Below, in pieces: positions 1 through 8,110 of a stretch of DNA of 55,056 nucleotides. Numbering within the stretch: the stretch's first letter is position 1; each line of letters begins with the position of its first letter. Under the pieces are notes generated by a model, which worked only from the letters and a program-made list of their open reading frames with translations, was not told the DNA's origin and did not search any database. This DNA comes from DAOSEK01 sp035363095 (lineage in GTDB: Archaea; Nanobdellota; Nanobdellia; Woesearchaeales; UBA119): the NCBI GenBank assembly GCA_035363095.1, contig DAOSEK010000007.1:1-55056 (forward strand), written 5' to 3'. The translations under genes were made by a program, and so were the position numbers.

Positions 1-326
1 GTGCTTTTTTTCGAGTACTTGGGAGGAGTCATTTTTCTATCGGAGATACTGTTTAGTGTTTAGCTAAAGAAGAACATGGCTGAGAATGAACTAGCCTCAC
101 AAAAATAAAGATTTTTTTAAGAAGTTTGTTTTGTTTGGTTCTGCACTGAATTATTTTGGATTATATTGAATTGATCTTGAATTAAAAGAATACTAGGAAT
201 CTAGGCTCACTAGATTTTATATTTTAAACCCTATCAAATTTTTTCAAGGCATAGTACTTAGGGTTAGTTCAAATATGCTGATGTTAATAAAAAGGTTTAA
301 AAAGAGTGAAACTTTTTAAATGTTAC
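1..326. other. Intergenic lead-in with possible 3' end of a truncated upstream gene
   Basis: Frame 1 is open from base 1 to a TAG at 61-63 and would encode about 20 mostly hydrophobic residues. This could be the tail of a membrane-protein gene cut by the window edge, but frame 2 is also open here, so the claim is weak. Bases 64-290 are AT-rich with no convincing gene on either strand. Confidence 0.25.
294..304 (+). promoter_or_regulatory. Putative TATA box of the first ABC exporter
   Basis: GGTTTAAAAAG resembles an archaeal TATA element. It lies about 25-30 bases before the ATG at 327, which would give a nearly leaderless mRNA and supports that start over the GTG at 306. No transcript evidence is available. 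Confidence 0.35.
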
Positions 327-1310
327 ATGGAAGAACCGCTTCTGAAAATTATAGGTCTTAACAAAACCTTTGGCAAGAGAAAGGTTTTGAAAAACATTAA
401 TTTTGAGATATACCCTAAGGAGATTTTGGGAGTTATTGGCGAGAGTGGAGTAGGTAAAACCACACTTTTAAATGCAATAGTTGGATTTATTAAGCCTGAG
501 AAAGGAGATATTTTATTCAGACAACTTGATGTAATCTCAAATGGAAAGAATGCGGTATACAAATCAGTGTATAAGAATCAATCTAAATTCAAGGATATCT
601 ATGGTTTTGCAGCTCAAAGCCCTAGCTTTTACGAAAAATTAACAGTTAGAGAAAATCTTGAGTATTTTGGAAAGTTATACAAGTTATCAAAAGAAACCTT
701 AAAGTCAAACATTGCTACGTTGCTTAAGCTCATGAATCTTGAAGAGTACAAGGATACTTTAGGAAAAAGCCTTTCAGGGGGGATGGAAAGAAGGCTTGAT
801 ATAGCATGTTCTTTGATACATAATCCAAAACTTCTGCTATTAGATGAACCTACTGCAGATTTGGATCCGGTTCTTAGAAATAATATCTGGAAATTGATTT
901 CAAAGATCGCCTCAAGTGGAACTACAATAATCCTATCAAGTCATTATCTTGCCGACCTTGAAGACCTTTGTTCAAGAATTGCAATTATAAAAGATGGTGA
1001 AGTGATTGACATTGATACACCTGAGGCACTAAAAATCAAATTTGATAGTGATAACATGATAGTTGTTAAAACATATCCAGGCAATTATGAAAAGCTTGCT
1101 TTAAGTATATCTAATAAAATGAAAAAAGTAATTAAAAATTGCCAAAAGGAAAGATTAGGCCTAGTTATAAAATGCACCAAACCCAATTTAATATTAGATG
1201 AAGTGATTAAAACAATTGAAAAAGATAATGAAAATATTATTGAGATTAAGATTGTCAAGCCAACACTTGATGAAGTATTTATTGCGTTAAATGAGAATTC
1301 GGCGAAATAA
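327..1310 (+). CDS. ABC transporter ATP-binding protein (exporter type)
   Basis: Cytoplasmic ATPase (327 aa) that would power the ABC-2 permease encoded 3 bases downstream. Visible motifs are Walker A GESGVGKTT, a Q-loop in AAQSPSF, signature LSGGM, Walker B LLLLDEP and the H-loop in LSSHY. The last ~90 residues are a domain typical of CcmA/drug-exporter ATPases. I chose the ATG at 327 because the product then begins MEEPLLK, aligning with MEDNVILK of the paralogue at 44702-45673, and because a TATA-like box sits just upstream. A GTG at 306 is the alternative. The substrate cannot be told from the sequence; export of a drug, lipid or peptide is family-level inference. Confidence 0.88.
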   Translation: MEEPLLKIIGLNKTFGKRKVLKNINFEIYPKEILGVIGESGVGKTTLLNAIVGFIKPEKGDILFRQLDVISNGKNAVYKSVYKNQSKFKDIYGFAAQSPSFYEKLTVRENLEYFGKLYKLSKETLKSNIATLLKLMNLEEYKDTLGKSLSGGMERRLDIACSLIHNPKLLLLDEPTADLDPVLRNNIWKLISKIASSGTTIILSSHYLADLEDLCSRIAIIKDGEVIDIDTPEALKIKFDSDNMIVVKTYPGNYEKLALSISNKMKKVIKNCQKERLGLVIKCTKPNLILDEVIKTIEKDNENIIEIKIVKPTLDEVFIALNENSAK

Positions 1311-1313
1311 AAA

Positions 1314-2999
1314 ATGAGAGCATTTAGCATACTTTTCAAAAACATAAAGGTATTGTTCAGATCTAAAAGTTCAGCTTTAATTGTTCTTTTAGCACCTTTA
1401 CTAATTGTCATGATAATAGGTTTTGGTTTTAGTGATGCCAGCCAAAGTACGATTTCTGTGGGAGTATTTAATCCTGAAGAAAGCGAATTGTCTTTAAGGC
1501 TTATTGATAATCTAAACACTTCAGAAAATAAACTTATTTTTTATTCTGGTGAAGAGCAATGTATCCAAGGGATTAAAGATGGAGCGATAGTTACCTGTGT
1601 TATTTTTCCAACAGGTCTAAGTCTTGAAGATAAATCAACTAATGAAATTGTTTTTCACGTTGATGATTCAAGAATCAATCTAGTGTATAAGATTATTAGC
1701 ACACTGAATGCAAATATAGATATTGGCAATACTCAAGTAACTGAAGAGATTACAACAAGACTATTAGAGATTTTAAAGAAAACATCTGATGAGGTAGATG
1801 CAAGCACAATAAGCCTTGTTTCAATCAAAAAATCTATTAGTGAATTAATAAGTTCAACAGATTCCGCTAAATCTAAATTATCAGCTATGAGTATTCCTGA
1901 AATCAAGGTTAGTTTTTCAACCCAGATTTCATCACTTAATAAGATAAATACAGATTTTCTAAGTCTTAGATCTGATTCGAAAGGAGTCATGAATAAAGGA
2001 TATGATTTAGTAGATAGTTTGAATAGCTCTGATACCGATGATTTGGAATCTGCTCTAAATAAACTTAACACAAGTTACAATAAAACAGGCGATGTATCTT
2101 CAAAACTTGTAGATTTAAGAAACACATTATCAAATGCAAGTAAGGAAATAGATAGTGCCAAAACTCAACTAAAAAATACCAAAAGCACTCAATCAGCAGT
2201 TATTTCATTGATAGATTCTTCAAAAAAGAGTCTTGCATCAACAGAGAAGTCCGTTGAGGATGTCAAATCAAGACAAGAAGAAGTGTCAGGCGAGGTTGCC
2301 TCATTTAAGATAACAAACCCTGAGCTTATTGCAAAACCTATTAAAACAAAGATTGAATCAGTAACTACAAAGAATACAAGGATTACTTACTCTTTCCCAT
2401 ATCTCTTGATGCTTGTTGTACTATTCGTTGGAACAATGCTTTCAAGCACCCTTGTTATGTTAGATAAGAAATCAAGGGCGTACTTTAGAAATTTTACAAT
2501 ACCTTTGAATAACTTGTTTTTGATTTTTATGACATATATAACAACAGTATTGATACTTGTTGTTCAGGTTGCAATTATTATTGCAGTCGTAAGATTTGGT
2601 CTTGATGCTCCTGTTTTAAATAATATTGCAATATCAGCATTAGTGATATTTGCAGGTATTAGTGTGTTTTCGTTGCTAGGAATTGTTATCGGAAACCTGT
2701 TTTCAACCTTTGAGTCAATCACTATGACAACAATTGCAATAGGGTCAATTTTTATTTTTGTATCAAATCTAGTTCTTCCACTTGAGACCTTATCCCCTGA
2801 GATTCAGCAGATTGCAAGGTATAATCCTTATGTAATAACATCAGAAGCAATAAGAAAAGTGATGCTTTTTAACACCGGGATTGAAATGATAGCTAAAGAC
2901 CTATTAATTTTAGGATTATACTGCCTGATTGCAGGAGTTTTGATTGTTATAATTAATAGTATTTACTCTTCTAAATTCTTTACGAGAAGTAAAAATTAG
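1314..2999 (+). CDS. ABC-2 family permease with long extracytoplasmic coiled-coil region
   Basis: Membrane partner of the upstream ATPase (561 aa). One transmembrane helix lies near residues 20-40. A hydrophilic Ser/Lys/Asp-rich segment follows to about residue 350 with heptad-like patterning, consistent with a coiled coil outside the membrane. Five or so helices fill residues 355-555. This is the YhgE/Pip-like or ABC2_membrane_3 layout. It is paralogous to the permease at 42682-44700: both start with a short helix followed by RSK(S/T)SS and both carry the loop PLE(T/Y) near the last helices. Co-transcription with the ATPase is near certain from the 3-base gap. Substrate unknown. Confidence 0.85.
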   Translation: MRAFSILFKNIKVLFRSKSSALIVLLAPLLIVMIIGFGFSDASQSTISVGVFNPEESELSLRLIDNLNTSENKLIFYSGEEQCIQGIKDGAIVTCVIFPTGLSLEDKSTNEIVFHVDDSRINLVYKIISTLNANIDIGNTQVTEEITTRLLEILKKTSDEVDASTISLVSIKKSISELISSTDSAKSKLSAMSIPEIKVSFSTQISSLNKINTDFLSLRSDSKGVMNKGYDLVDSLNSSDTDDLESALNKLNTSYNKTGDVSSKLVDLRNTLSNASKEIDSAKTQLKNTKSTQSAVISLIDSSKKSLASTEKSVEDVKSRQEEVSGEVASFKITNPELIAKPIKTKIESVTTKNTRITYSFPYLLMLVVLFVGTMLSSTLVMLDKKSRAYFRNFTIPLNNLFLIFMTYITTVLILVVQVAIIIAVVRFGLDAPVLNNIAISALVIFAGISVFSLLGIVIGNLFSTFESITMTTIAIGSIFIFVSNLVLPLETLSPEIQQIARYNPYVITSEAIRKVMLFNTGIEMIAKDLLILGLYCLIAGVLIVIINSIYSSKFFTRSKN

Positions 3000-3040
3000 C
3001 CCCTACAGACGCCATCCTCATGTTAGGATTAAGAGGATTC

Positions 3041-3781
3041 TTAAGTTTTTATTAATTGTATTTCGCGTAGTATTCTTTTTTTACAAGTATCAAAGTCGTC
3101 GTAGATATTTGTAAGTCTTTTTATTTCTTCATCGTATATTTTTCTTTTTTCTTCTAATTGTTCTTGGAATTCTTTTTTATTAAATGTTTTATTATAGGTT
3201 TTTAGTTTTTTATTCACAAGTCCAAGGTTTATTTTTACTCCATTTATCAACAATTCGTTCAGATCATACACATCTCTTGCTTTATATCTGGTTATTATTG
3301 CTCTTATTTTTTCTGCTAGAATCTCCTCTTCATCTAACGCAAGTAAAAGGTATTGAGGTAAATCCGCATATATAGGGCGTATGATTTTTTTTAACGTTTT
3401 ATTGTAGGTGTCTTTTTCTCTGAAATCGAAAGAAATTTTGCACATTGATTGTGTTGAACCAGTATAGAGTATTCCTTGAAATCGTATGCTGAAACTTGTT
3501 CCGAATGGTGTTTTATTGTGGTCTATTATTTTTGTATTAAATAATTTTTCAATAAATTTTATGATTTCATTAAGACTTATGTCTTCGTATTTGAAGTCTA
3601 AATCTTCTGAGAATCTTTTTATTCCGTAACATTTTTGCAGAACTGTTCCTCCTCTAAAATATAATATGTTGAAATTTTCAAAAAGTTTTGCTAAAATCAA
3701 ATGTTGATAGTAATCAAGTTCTAGTTGGCCTAAACTGTAATTTAATTTGTTTTTATATGCTTCCAATTCTATTTTTTCCAT
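3041..3781 (-). CDS. abiEii: AbiEii/AbiGii-type nucleotidyltransferase toxin
   Basis: Predicted toxin of a type IV toxin-antitoxin pair (246 aa), with a DNA-polymerase-beta-like nucleotidyltransferase fold. The family motifs are visible: RGGTVLQKCY (nucleotide-binding GGT loop), RFSEDLDFKY (metal-binding Asp pair), and the C-terminal EKIRAIITRYKARDVYDL, matching motifs III and IV. The gene follows its antitoxin with a 1-base gap, so the two are co-expressed. AbiE systems block phage growth by abortive infection. Its place 1.5 kb from the CRISPR array suggests a defence cluster. Intact length and motifs argue for an active toxin. Confidence 0.85.
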   Translation of the reverse strand: MEKIELEAYKNKLNYSLGQLELDYYQHLILAKLFENFNILYFRGGTVLQKCYGIKRFSEDLDFKYEDISLNEIIKFIEKLFNTKIIDHNKTPFGTSFSIRFQGILYTGSTQSMCKISFDFREKDTYNKTLKKIIRPIYADLPQYLLLALDEEEILAEKIRAIITRYKARDVYDLNELLINGVKINLGLVNKKLKTYNKTFNKKEFQEQLEEKRKIYDEEIKRLTNIYDDFDTCKKRILREIQLIKT

Positions 3782-3782
3782 T

Positions 3783-4493
3783 TTAGATTTGCTCGTTAAT
3801 AATCAGTTTCCATTTTTTGCTTTTTAATCCAATCTTTGACTTGTTAATATTTAGTAGTTCATATTTGTTATTGATTTCTAGATCTTTTAATATAATTCCT
3901 TGTTTTTCAAGGATATATCCTATTCTTTTATTGAGTGTGGAAGAATTTATTTTGTCTAGATAAGTTTTTAATAATTTTATGTTTATTTGGTCTTTGTATT
4001 TTTTTACAAAATCAACAACATCAGTTAAATAAACCTTTGAATTAAAATAAATGCAGTCAATGATTGTCTTTTCAATATTTGAAATAAATATTTCTGTGTT
4101 GTTTACTAATTCTTTTTTAAATCCAAAAAACATTTCGTTTTTAACTTTATGAAAATATATTTTTGTGTTAAGGACTTTTTGTTCATTCAAAATATTCTTA
4201 GTTATTAAATCTAAATTATTGAATCTTTGAGTTGTACTTTCATAAAATTCTAATGCCGAATGTAATCCGACATATGTTTCTTTGAAGACTTTTTGTAATT
4301 GAAATTTGTTTTCAATTCGGTTTAATGAATAATATCCTTTTTTAATTCTATGAATTTTTTTTTGTTTAACAAGTAAGGTGAGTTTACTTTGGACAACACT
4401 TTTTTTTTGATTTGTAATTTTAATTAAATCATTTAATGTAAATATTTTTAGGTTGAACTTTCTTAGAAGGGTTTGTAGGGTGTAAAAATCCAT
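3783..4493 (-). CDS. abiEi: AbiEi-like antitoxin / autorepressor
   Basis: Antitoxin partner of the downstream AbiEii toxin (236 aa). The N-terminal ~60 residues form a winged helix-turn-helix (FTLNDLIKITNQKKSVVQ, then a wing with IHRIKKGYYSL), as in AbiEi proteins that repress their own promoter. The C-terminal half would neutralise the toxin without direct contact, as known for type IV systems. The ATG at 4493 is preceded by an AT-rich promoter with nested inverted repeats (4533-4564), a plausible operator. Family assignment rests on layout and partner gene more than on strongly diagnostic residues. Confidence 0.75.
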   Translation of the reverse strand: MDFYTLQTLLRKFNLKIFTLNDLIKITNQKKSVVQSKLTLLVKQKKIHRIKKGYYSLNRIENKFQLQKVFKETYVGLHSALEFYESTTQRFNNLDLITKNILNEQKVLNTKIYFHKVKNEMFFGFKKELVNNTEIFISNIEKTIIDCIYFNSKVYLTDVVDFVKKYKDQINIKLLKTYLDKINSSTLNKRIGYILEKQGIILKDLEINNKYELLNINKSKIGLKSKKWKLIINEQI

Positions 4494-4532
4494 TTTAGTA
4501 ATTTAAAAGTTAAACTTATTTGTATAATTTTC

Positions 4533-4564
4533 GTTTAATTAAACTAATTAAATATAGTTAGTTT
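4533..4564 (-). promoter_or_regulatory. Candidate AbiEi operator with nested inverted repeats
   Basis: GTTTAATTAAAC at 4533-4544 is a perfect 12-bp palindrome. It overlaps a second inverted repeat, AAACTAA (4541-4547) against TTAGTTT (4558-4564). Both lie 40-70 bases upstream of the antitoxin start. AbiEi proteins are known to bind paired inverted repeats upstream of their operon; that these are the sites here is inference. Confidence 0.4.
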
Positions 4565-5011
4565 GGTTTAATGAAAGTGTTATTACGAGGTTTTTCATCT
4601 ATATTTTATCTGGGTCATTGATTTTTTTTAGAATGTGTTATTGTGAGGAAATATTAGAGACTACTTCAAGACTAATTACATGCCCAATAAAAGAAAATGA
4701 GCGAAATGATGCAACTAATGAAAGCAATGTAACAAGAAAAAATACTCGAAAAAGAAAAGAACGAATTAATAATAACTTTGCAATAAATGTAATACTAAAT
4801 CCGACATATAGCAATAAATCACTGAGAACTAAAAACTCTTAGGTAATGCTTATTGAATTTCTTATGTGAAACGTGTGTTGAATCTGAAAAAGAAAGACTT
4901 CTAAAAAAGTACGATTGTAAAACATTAAATGACGTTTTAGAAAAACAGGAAGATTTATTGAAGAAACTCCATTTAAAAGAAAGAGTCCTTCAAAAATCGC
5001 CGGATGATATA
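4565..5011. other. Intergenic region with possible gene remnants
   Basis: No complete gene is convincing here. On the minus strand roughly 4670-4840 reads as a hydrophobic peptide with two likely membrane helices but no ATG; a TTG could start it. On the plus strand, bases 4847-5014 are open after a stop and encode about 55 residues rich in Lys, Leu and Glu (including CETCVESEKERLLKKYDC), again with only a TTG start near 4853, ending inside the tRNA. Both look like decayed genes or small unannotated proteins. Confidence 0.3.
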
Positions 5012-5084
5012 TAGCCCCGACCGGATTCGAACCGGTGTCTCAGGCTCCAAAGGCCTGAATGATTGGCCTCTACACTACGGGGCT
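5012..5084 (-). tRNA. tRNA-Gln (anticodon TTG)
   Basis: The minus strand folds as a full cloverleaf. The 7-bp acceptor stem is AGCCCCG with CGGGGCT, followed by a discriminator A at 5012. The T arm contains GGTTCGAATCC. The anticodon stem CAGGC/GCCTG closes the loop CTTTGGA, giving anticodon TTG, which reads CAA glutamine codons. The 3' CCA is not encoded, as is common in archaea. No intron is visible. The gene separates the AbiE pair from the CRISPR array. Confidence 0.93.
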
Positions 5085-5319
5085 TTAAATAAGCTGAAAT
5101 CTGTTGATATAATCTTAAAGCAAGCTTAATAAAGTAAGCAAAAAATAGCTTTTTTCAATAATTTCAACAAAAGAACTAGAATTTCCTTTAAAAAGTTTAC
5201 CTTTTCAAAGTGGTTTTTGCATAGTATGTGCTAGGCAAGGGTATTTTCTATTGAATCTTTCGATTTTGCTATGTGTTCTGAGCCATAAATTTATCTTATA
5301 TGGTCAATTAATCAATCTC

Positions 5320-5805
5320 ATCTACAACAGTAGAAATTAGAGCATGCTTCTAGACTAAAATCAGTATAAAACAAGCGTATGCAAATCTACAACAGTAGAA
5401 ATTAGAGCATGCTTCTAGACTTCATAACTGCAAAGACATACTTCTTATTATCTACAACAGTAGAAATTAGAGCATGCTTCTAGACGAGGATGAATAAAAT
5501 GAAAAGTATAAAATCTACAACAGTAGAAATTAGAGCATGCTTCTAGACGTTGCATTGTAAAGCCCTGAAGATAAGTACATCTACAACAGTAGAAATTAGA
5601 GCATGCTTCTAGACACAAACCAAGAAGACTAATGTCGAAGATATCTACAACAGTAGAAATTAGAGCATGCTTCTAGACATAGGCAACTCTGTTCGATAGC
5701 CTGAAAAATCTACAACAGTAGAAATTAGAGCATGCTTCTAGACATCCGCAACCTTTTTAAAGGGGTTTAATCTACAACAGTAGAAATTAGAGCATGCTTC
5801 TAGAC
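5320..5805 (-). CRISPR. Type V-A CRISPR array, 8 identical 36-bp repeats, 7 spacers
   Basis: Repeats start at 5320, 5385, 5450, 5513, 5579, 5643, 5708 and 5770 and appear identical. Spacers are 26-30 bases (29, 29, 27, 30, 28, 29, 26 in coordinate order). Read on the minus strand, each repeat ends in AATTTCTACTGTTGTAGAT, the conserved Cas12a crRNA stem-loop (UCUAC...GUAGA), so the array is transcribed leftwards like the cas genes. The leader-proximal repeat is 5770-5805. The 5' half of the repeat holds a near-palindrome TAGAAGCATGCTCTA. No degenerate terminal repeat is seen. I noticed no spacer matching elsewhere in the window. The 235 bases between array and tRNA show no gene. Confidence 0.98.
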
Positions 5806-6026
5806 AGGTCATCTGAAAAGTATGCAATGTTTTTTTCACAAGTCTTTCAAATTTCCGTCAGGTGTACATCATTTTAGATTACTTAAGTCTAAAACTCATT
5901 TCAAATACTAGTAATAAGCTTTTATTTTTATAATTATCTAAATATAGCCCTTTACCCTCTTAAAACCAAGAATTTGCGAGTTCTGAACATTTGAGATTAA
6001 AAAAATAAAGACCTAGGTTTACAAGT
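5806..6026 (-). promoter_or_regulatory. Putative CRISPR leader and array promoter
   Basis: This 221-base AT-rich gap lies between the end of cas2 and the first repeat in the direction of transcription, where a leader is expected. It contains an inverted repeat TTTTAGA (5872-5878) / TCTAAAA (5888-5894) with a 9-base loop. A TATA-like stretch lies near 5925-5940 on the minus strand, about 125 bases before the first repeat. No gene is seen. Alternatively the array is read through from the cas operon. Confidence 0.55.
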
Positions 6027-6299
6027 CTAATACATTATAAGGTCTGTTTCTTCATTCTTAGCATATCCAAATCTTAAAATCTGGTTTTCTGTAGTTATTT
6101 TAAAAATCAAAACACTATCTCCTTGACCAAATCTTTTTTCAAAGCGACTTTTTATTTCTTCCTGCACAATATCAAGGATTCTTTTGCTGTTTTTTATTTC
6201 ATATACTGAATATTGTAATCTTCTTCCGTAACTTAAAATAAACTTAGAAAATTCAGTTCTTAAGTGATCCTCTTGAATATCATATGTCAGAATAATCAT
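6027..6299 (-). CDS. cas2: CRISPR-associated endonuclease Cas2
   Basis: Ferredoxin-fold subunit (90 aa) that bridges two Cas1 dimers in the spacer-integration complex. The N-terminal strand ends in TYDI with the conserved Asp. A basic segment SYGRRLQYSVYEI follows, typical of Cas2, and the length is normal. The start codon overlaps the cas1 stop by four bases, so the two are translationally coupled. It is the last protein gene before the leader and array. Spacer acquisition should be possible because cas1, cas2 and cas4 are all complete. Confidence 0.93.
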   Translation of the reverse strand: MIILTYDIQEDHLRTEFSKFILSYGRRLQYSVYEIKNSKRILDIVQEEIKSRFEKRFGQGDSVLIFKITTENQILRFGYAKNEETDLIMY

Positions 6300-7249
6300 G
6301 TGTCTACCTCAATAGTAAAATATGGATACTCATTAATTTCTTTTTCTTTTATAAAAGACCTGTAATATGCTTGAATATATAAAAATATTTTTTCTTTATG
6401 CTGAAGAATTTCCTTCAACATAAATTCAGAATACTTTTTATTAAATTCTCTTTTGATATAGAATTGTCCATTTTTAAAATAAAAATCATCTTTATTTATC
6501 TGTTTTAGATTAAAACTTTTTCTTATACGCTTATCAATAATACACCTGAATGGCTCTACTAAATCGCATACTAGAGATTTCCTTTGAAAAAAGCATTTAT
6601 GATAAAAACCATAATATGTATCAAACCCATAAAGTTCTAGATTTGCCTCTACAAAATTAAAAAGATAATAATAACCAATGTCTAATAGCAAATTAAATAT
6701 ATCATCCTTACACCTTGGTCTTCTGCCTTTAAAGTCAATATTCTTGAAATATGTTTCAAAAAACAGCTTTGAAGAAGTTCCTTCGAGACCAAGTAATTCC
6801 TGGGAATTTTGAACTAAATGGATCTGTTCTAAAAGCTCTTTTACCTTCACAATAATAGTCTTTTCCTTAACAGTCTTATAACGTAAAGAGATCATCAGGG
6901 CAAGTTGATTATTAATTTTATTGTTTATTATGTGTTTGGCGATTTCTAAATCATTGGAATTAGTGTACTGCTTTTTCCTCAACAGAAAATTGCCTTTGTT
7001 TTCAGATATTATGGAAAAATAAGGCTTAAGACTATAATTAAGGAACACAAGAGGAATCGCATTCTTTTTCACATTCTTTATTAATACTGATGTAACTGAA
7101 AACTCGCCAACAATAAAAACTACAAATATCTTACTACAAGGATGTTGGAGGACAATTTTATTATTTTCATCAACAAGAACAAGATTTGAATTCTTAAATT
7201 TCAATTTATTTGAGTGATTACTCTCAATAAAAATTACTTGTTTTTCCAT
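6296..7249 (-). CDS. cas1: CRISPR-associated integrase Cas1 (type V)
   Basis: Metal-dependent integrase (317 aa) that inserts new spacers at the leader end. The catalytic set is visible: Glu in LLGLEGTSSKLF, His in YYGFYHKC, and the Asp/Glu pair in CDLVEPFRCI. The N-terminal half is the beta domain, the rest the helical catalytic domain. I chose the ATG at 7249 (MEKQVIFIES). The longer reading frame to 7363 would run back into cas4, whereas this start lies 22 bases after the cas4 stop and is preceded by GGTG as a weak ribosome-binding site. Cas2 overlaps its 3' end by four bases. Confidence 0.93.
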   Translation of the reverse strand: MEKQVIFIESNHSNKLKFKNSNLVLVDENNKIVLQHPCSKIFVVFIVGEFSVTSVLIKNVKKNAIPLVFLNYSLKPYFSIISENKGNFLLRKKQYTNSNDLEIAKHIINNKINNQLALMISLRYKTVKEKTIIVKVKELLEQIHLVQNSQELLGLEGTSSKLFFETYFKNIDFKGRRPRCKDDIFNLLLDIGYYYLFNFVEANLELYGFDTYYGFYHKCFFQRKSLVCDLVEPFRCIIDKRIRKSFNLKQINKDDFYFKNGQFYIKREFNKKYSEFMLKEILQHKEKIFLYIQAYYRSFIKEKEINEYPYFTIEVDT

Positions 7250-7271
7250 AAAATCGGGTCTACTCAACACC

Positions 7272-7829
7272 TTACTCGCCTTTATAATAATCACACAACT
7301 CCTTATAGATACACATCTTGCACTTATTGGGATTTTGCGTAAAATTTTTATTGTTAAAATCAAATAAACGCATTTGTCTTATAACTTCTTTTAATCTGCT
7401 TTTTTCAACATCTCTAGGCAAATTAACATTATAAATTTTATTATCTGAAACCGAATAAAATCTTATTTTATTGACACTATACCCCATTTCTATCAAACAA
7501 AAACATTGAGCGTATATTTGCAGATAATATCCTTCATAAAGAATGTTTATCTTGTTCTTTCTTTCGGTAAGAACTCCTTTATCAACATCAAACAAATCTA
7601 TTCTACCTATAACGCCCAGCTCTTCACTGTAAATATCAATTCCTTCAAGAATTGTTTTTTTTGTTGAATATTTTTGGGCGTCAATGTTCTTGTGAGCATT
7701 TTTGCCTTTTGTTTGATACGTAGTTTGGTATAGCTTCTCATCAAAAGAACAATAAATATTATGAAAATAGATACTCCTTGGACAAAAGATAAAATCATTG
7801 AGGTTGGATATTACAACATTTTGTTCCAT
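7272..7829 (-). CDS. cas4: CRISPR-associated nuclease Cas4
   Basis: RecB-like nuclease with a 4Fe-4S cluster (185 aa) that trims prespacers and selects the PAM side. The four cluster cysteines are C16 (FIFCPRS) and C170, C173 and C179 (CKMCIYKELC). The PD-(D/E)xK core appears as GRIDLFDVD followed by LTERKNK, with a His in GKNAHKN upstream. The size is normal for a stand-alone Cas4. It sits between the Bro-N gene and cas1. A TATA-like AT stretch just upstream could give an internal promoter. Confidence 0.92.
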   Translation of the reverse strand: MEQNVVISNLNDFIFCPRSIYFHNIYCSFDEKLYQTTYQTKGKNAHKNIDAQKYSTKKTILEGIDIYSEELGVIGRIDLFDVDKGVLTERKNKINILYEGYYLQIYAQCFCLIEMGYSVNKIRFYSVSDNKIYNVNLPRDVEKSRLKEVIRQMRLFDFNNKNFTQNPNKCKMCIYKELCDYYKGE

Positions 7830-7852
7830 TTTTAAATTTTAATATTTTTCAA

Positions 7853-8107
7853 CTAAAAATAAGAATCTCTAATCAACTCTTTGTTTCCCTCCAGCGGTAG
7901 ATATCTGAAGGGGGTGGCAATTTGCCCCCATCCTTCACTGAAACCGTCATCCCTTCTTCTGAGACTCTTCAAATATCCTGAAGGGTCTTTAGAATCTGTC
8001 AGAGCCATAACTATATCCGTAGCAACAAACCACCATTCATCATTAAACAACTTCCTTACTAAATTCTTGATCTGGAACAAAATCAATATTTTATTTAAGT
8101 TAATCAT
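7853..8107 (-). CDS. Short Bro-N (BRO/antirepressor family) protein, probably truncated
   Basis: An 84-residue product resembling the first part of the Bro-N domain of phage and DPANN/CPR antirepressor-like proteins. The core VRKLFNDEWWFVATDIV, then ALTDSKDPSGYLKSLRRRD and the WGQ motif, are typical. The usual C-terminal continuation of the domain is missing, so it ends about 20-30 residues early. The ATG lies 3 bases after the effector stop, inside an otherwise pure cas operon. It may be a decayed gene cassette, a small DNA-binding regulator, or a mobile-element passenger. A role in CRISPR function is speculative. Confidence 0.7.
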   Translation of the reverse strand: MINLNKILILFQIKNLVRKLFNDEWWFVATDIVMALTDSKDPSGYLKSLRRRDDGFSEGWGQIATPFRYLPLEGNKELIRDSYF

Positions 8108-8110
8108 TTT

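Noticed and set aside
4618..4842. Plus-strand 74-residue reading frame
   Set aside because: Low-complexity Lys/Asn/Thr/Arg-rich composition typical of the complement of a hydrophobic frame; no ribosome-binding site and no family.
5085..5319. Possible tracrRNA or extra repeat beside the array
   Set aside because: No partial repeat or anti-repeat was noticed, and type V-A systems do not need a tracrRNA.
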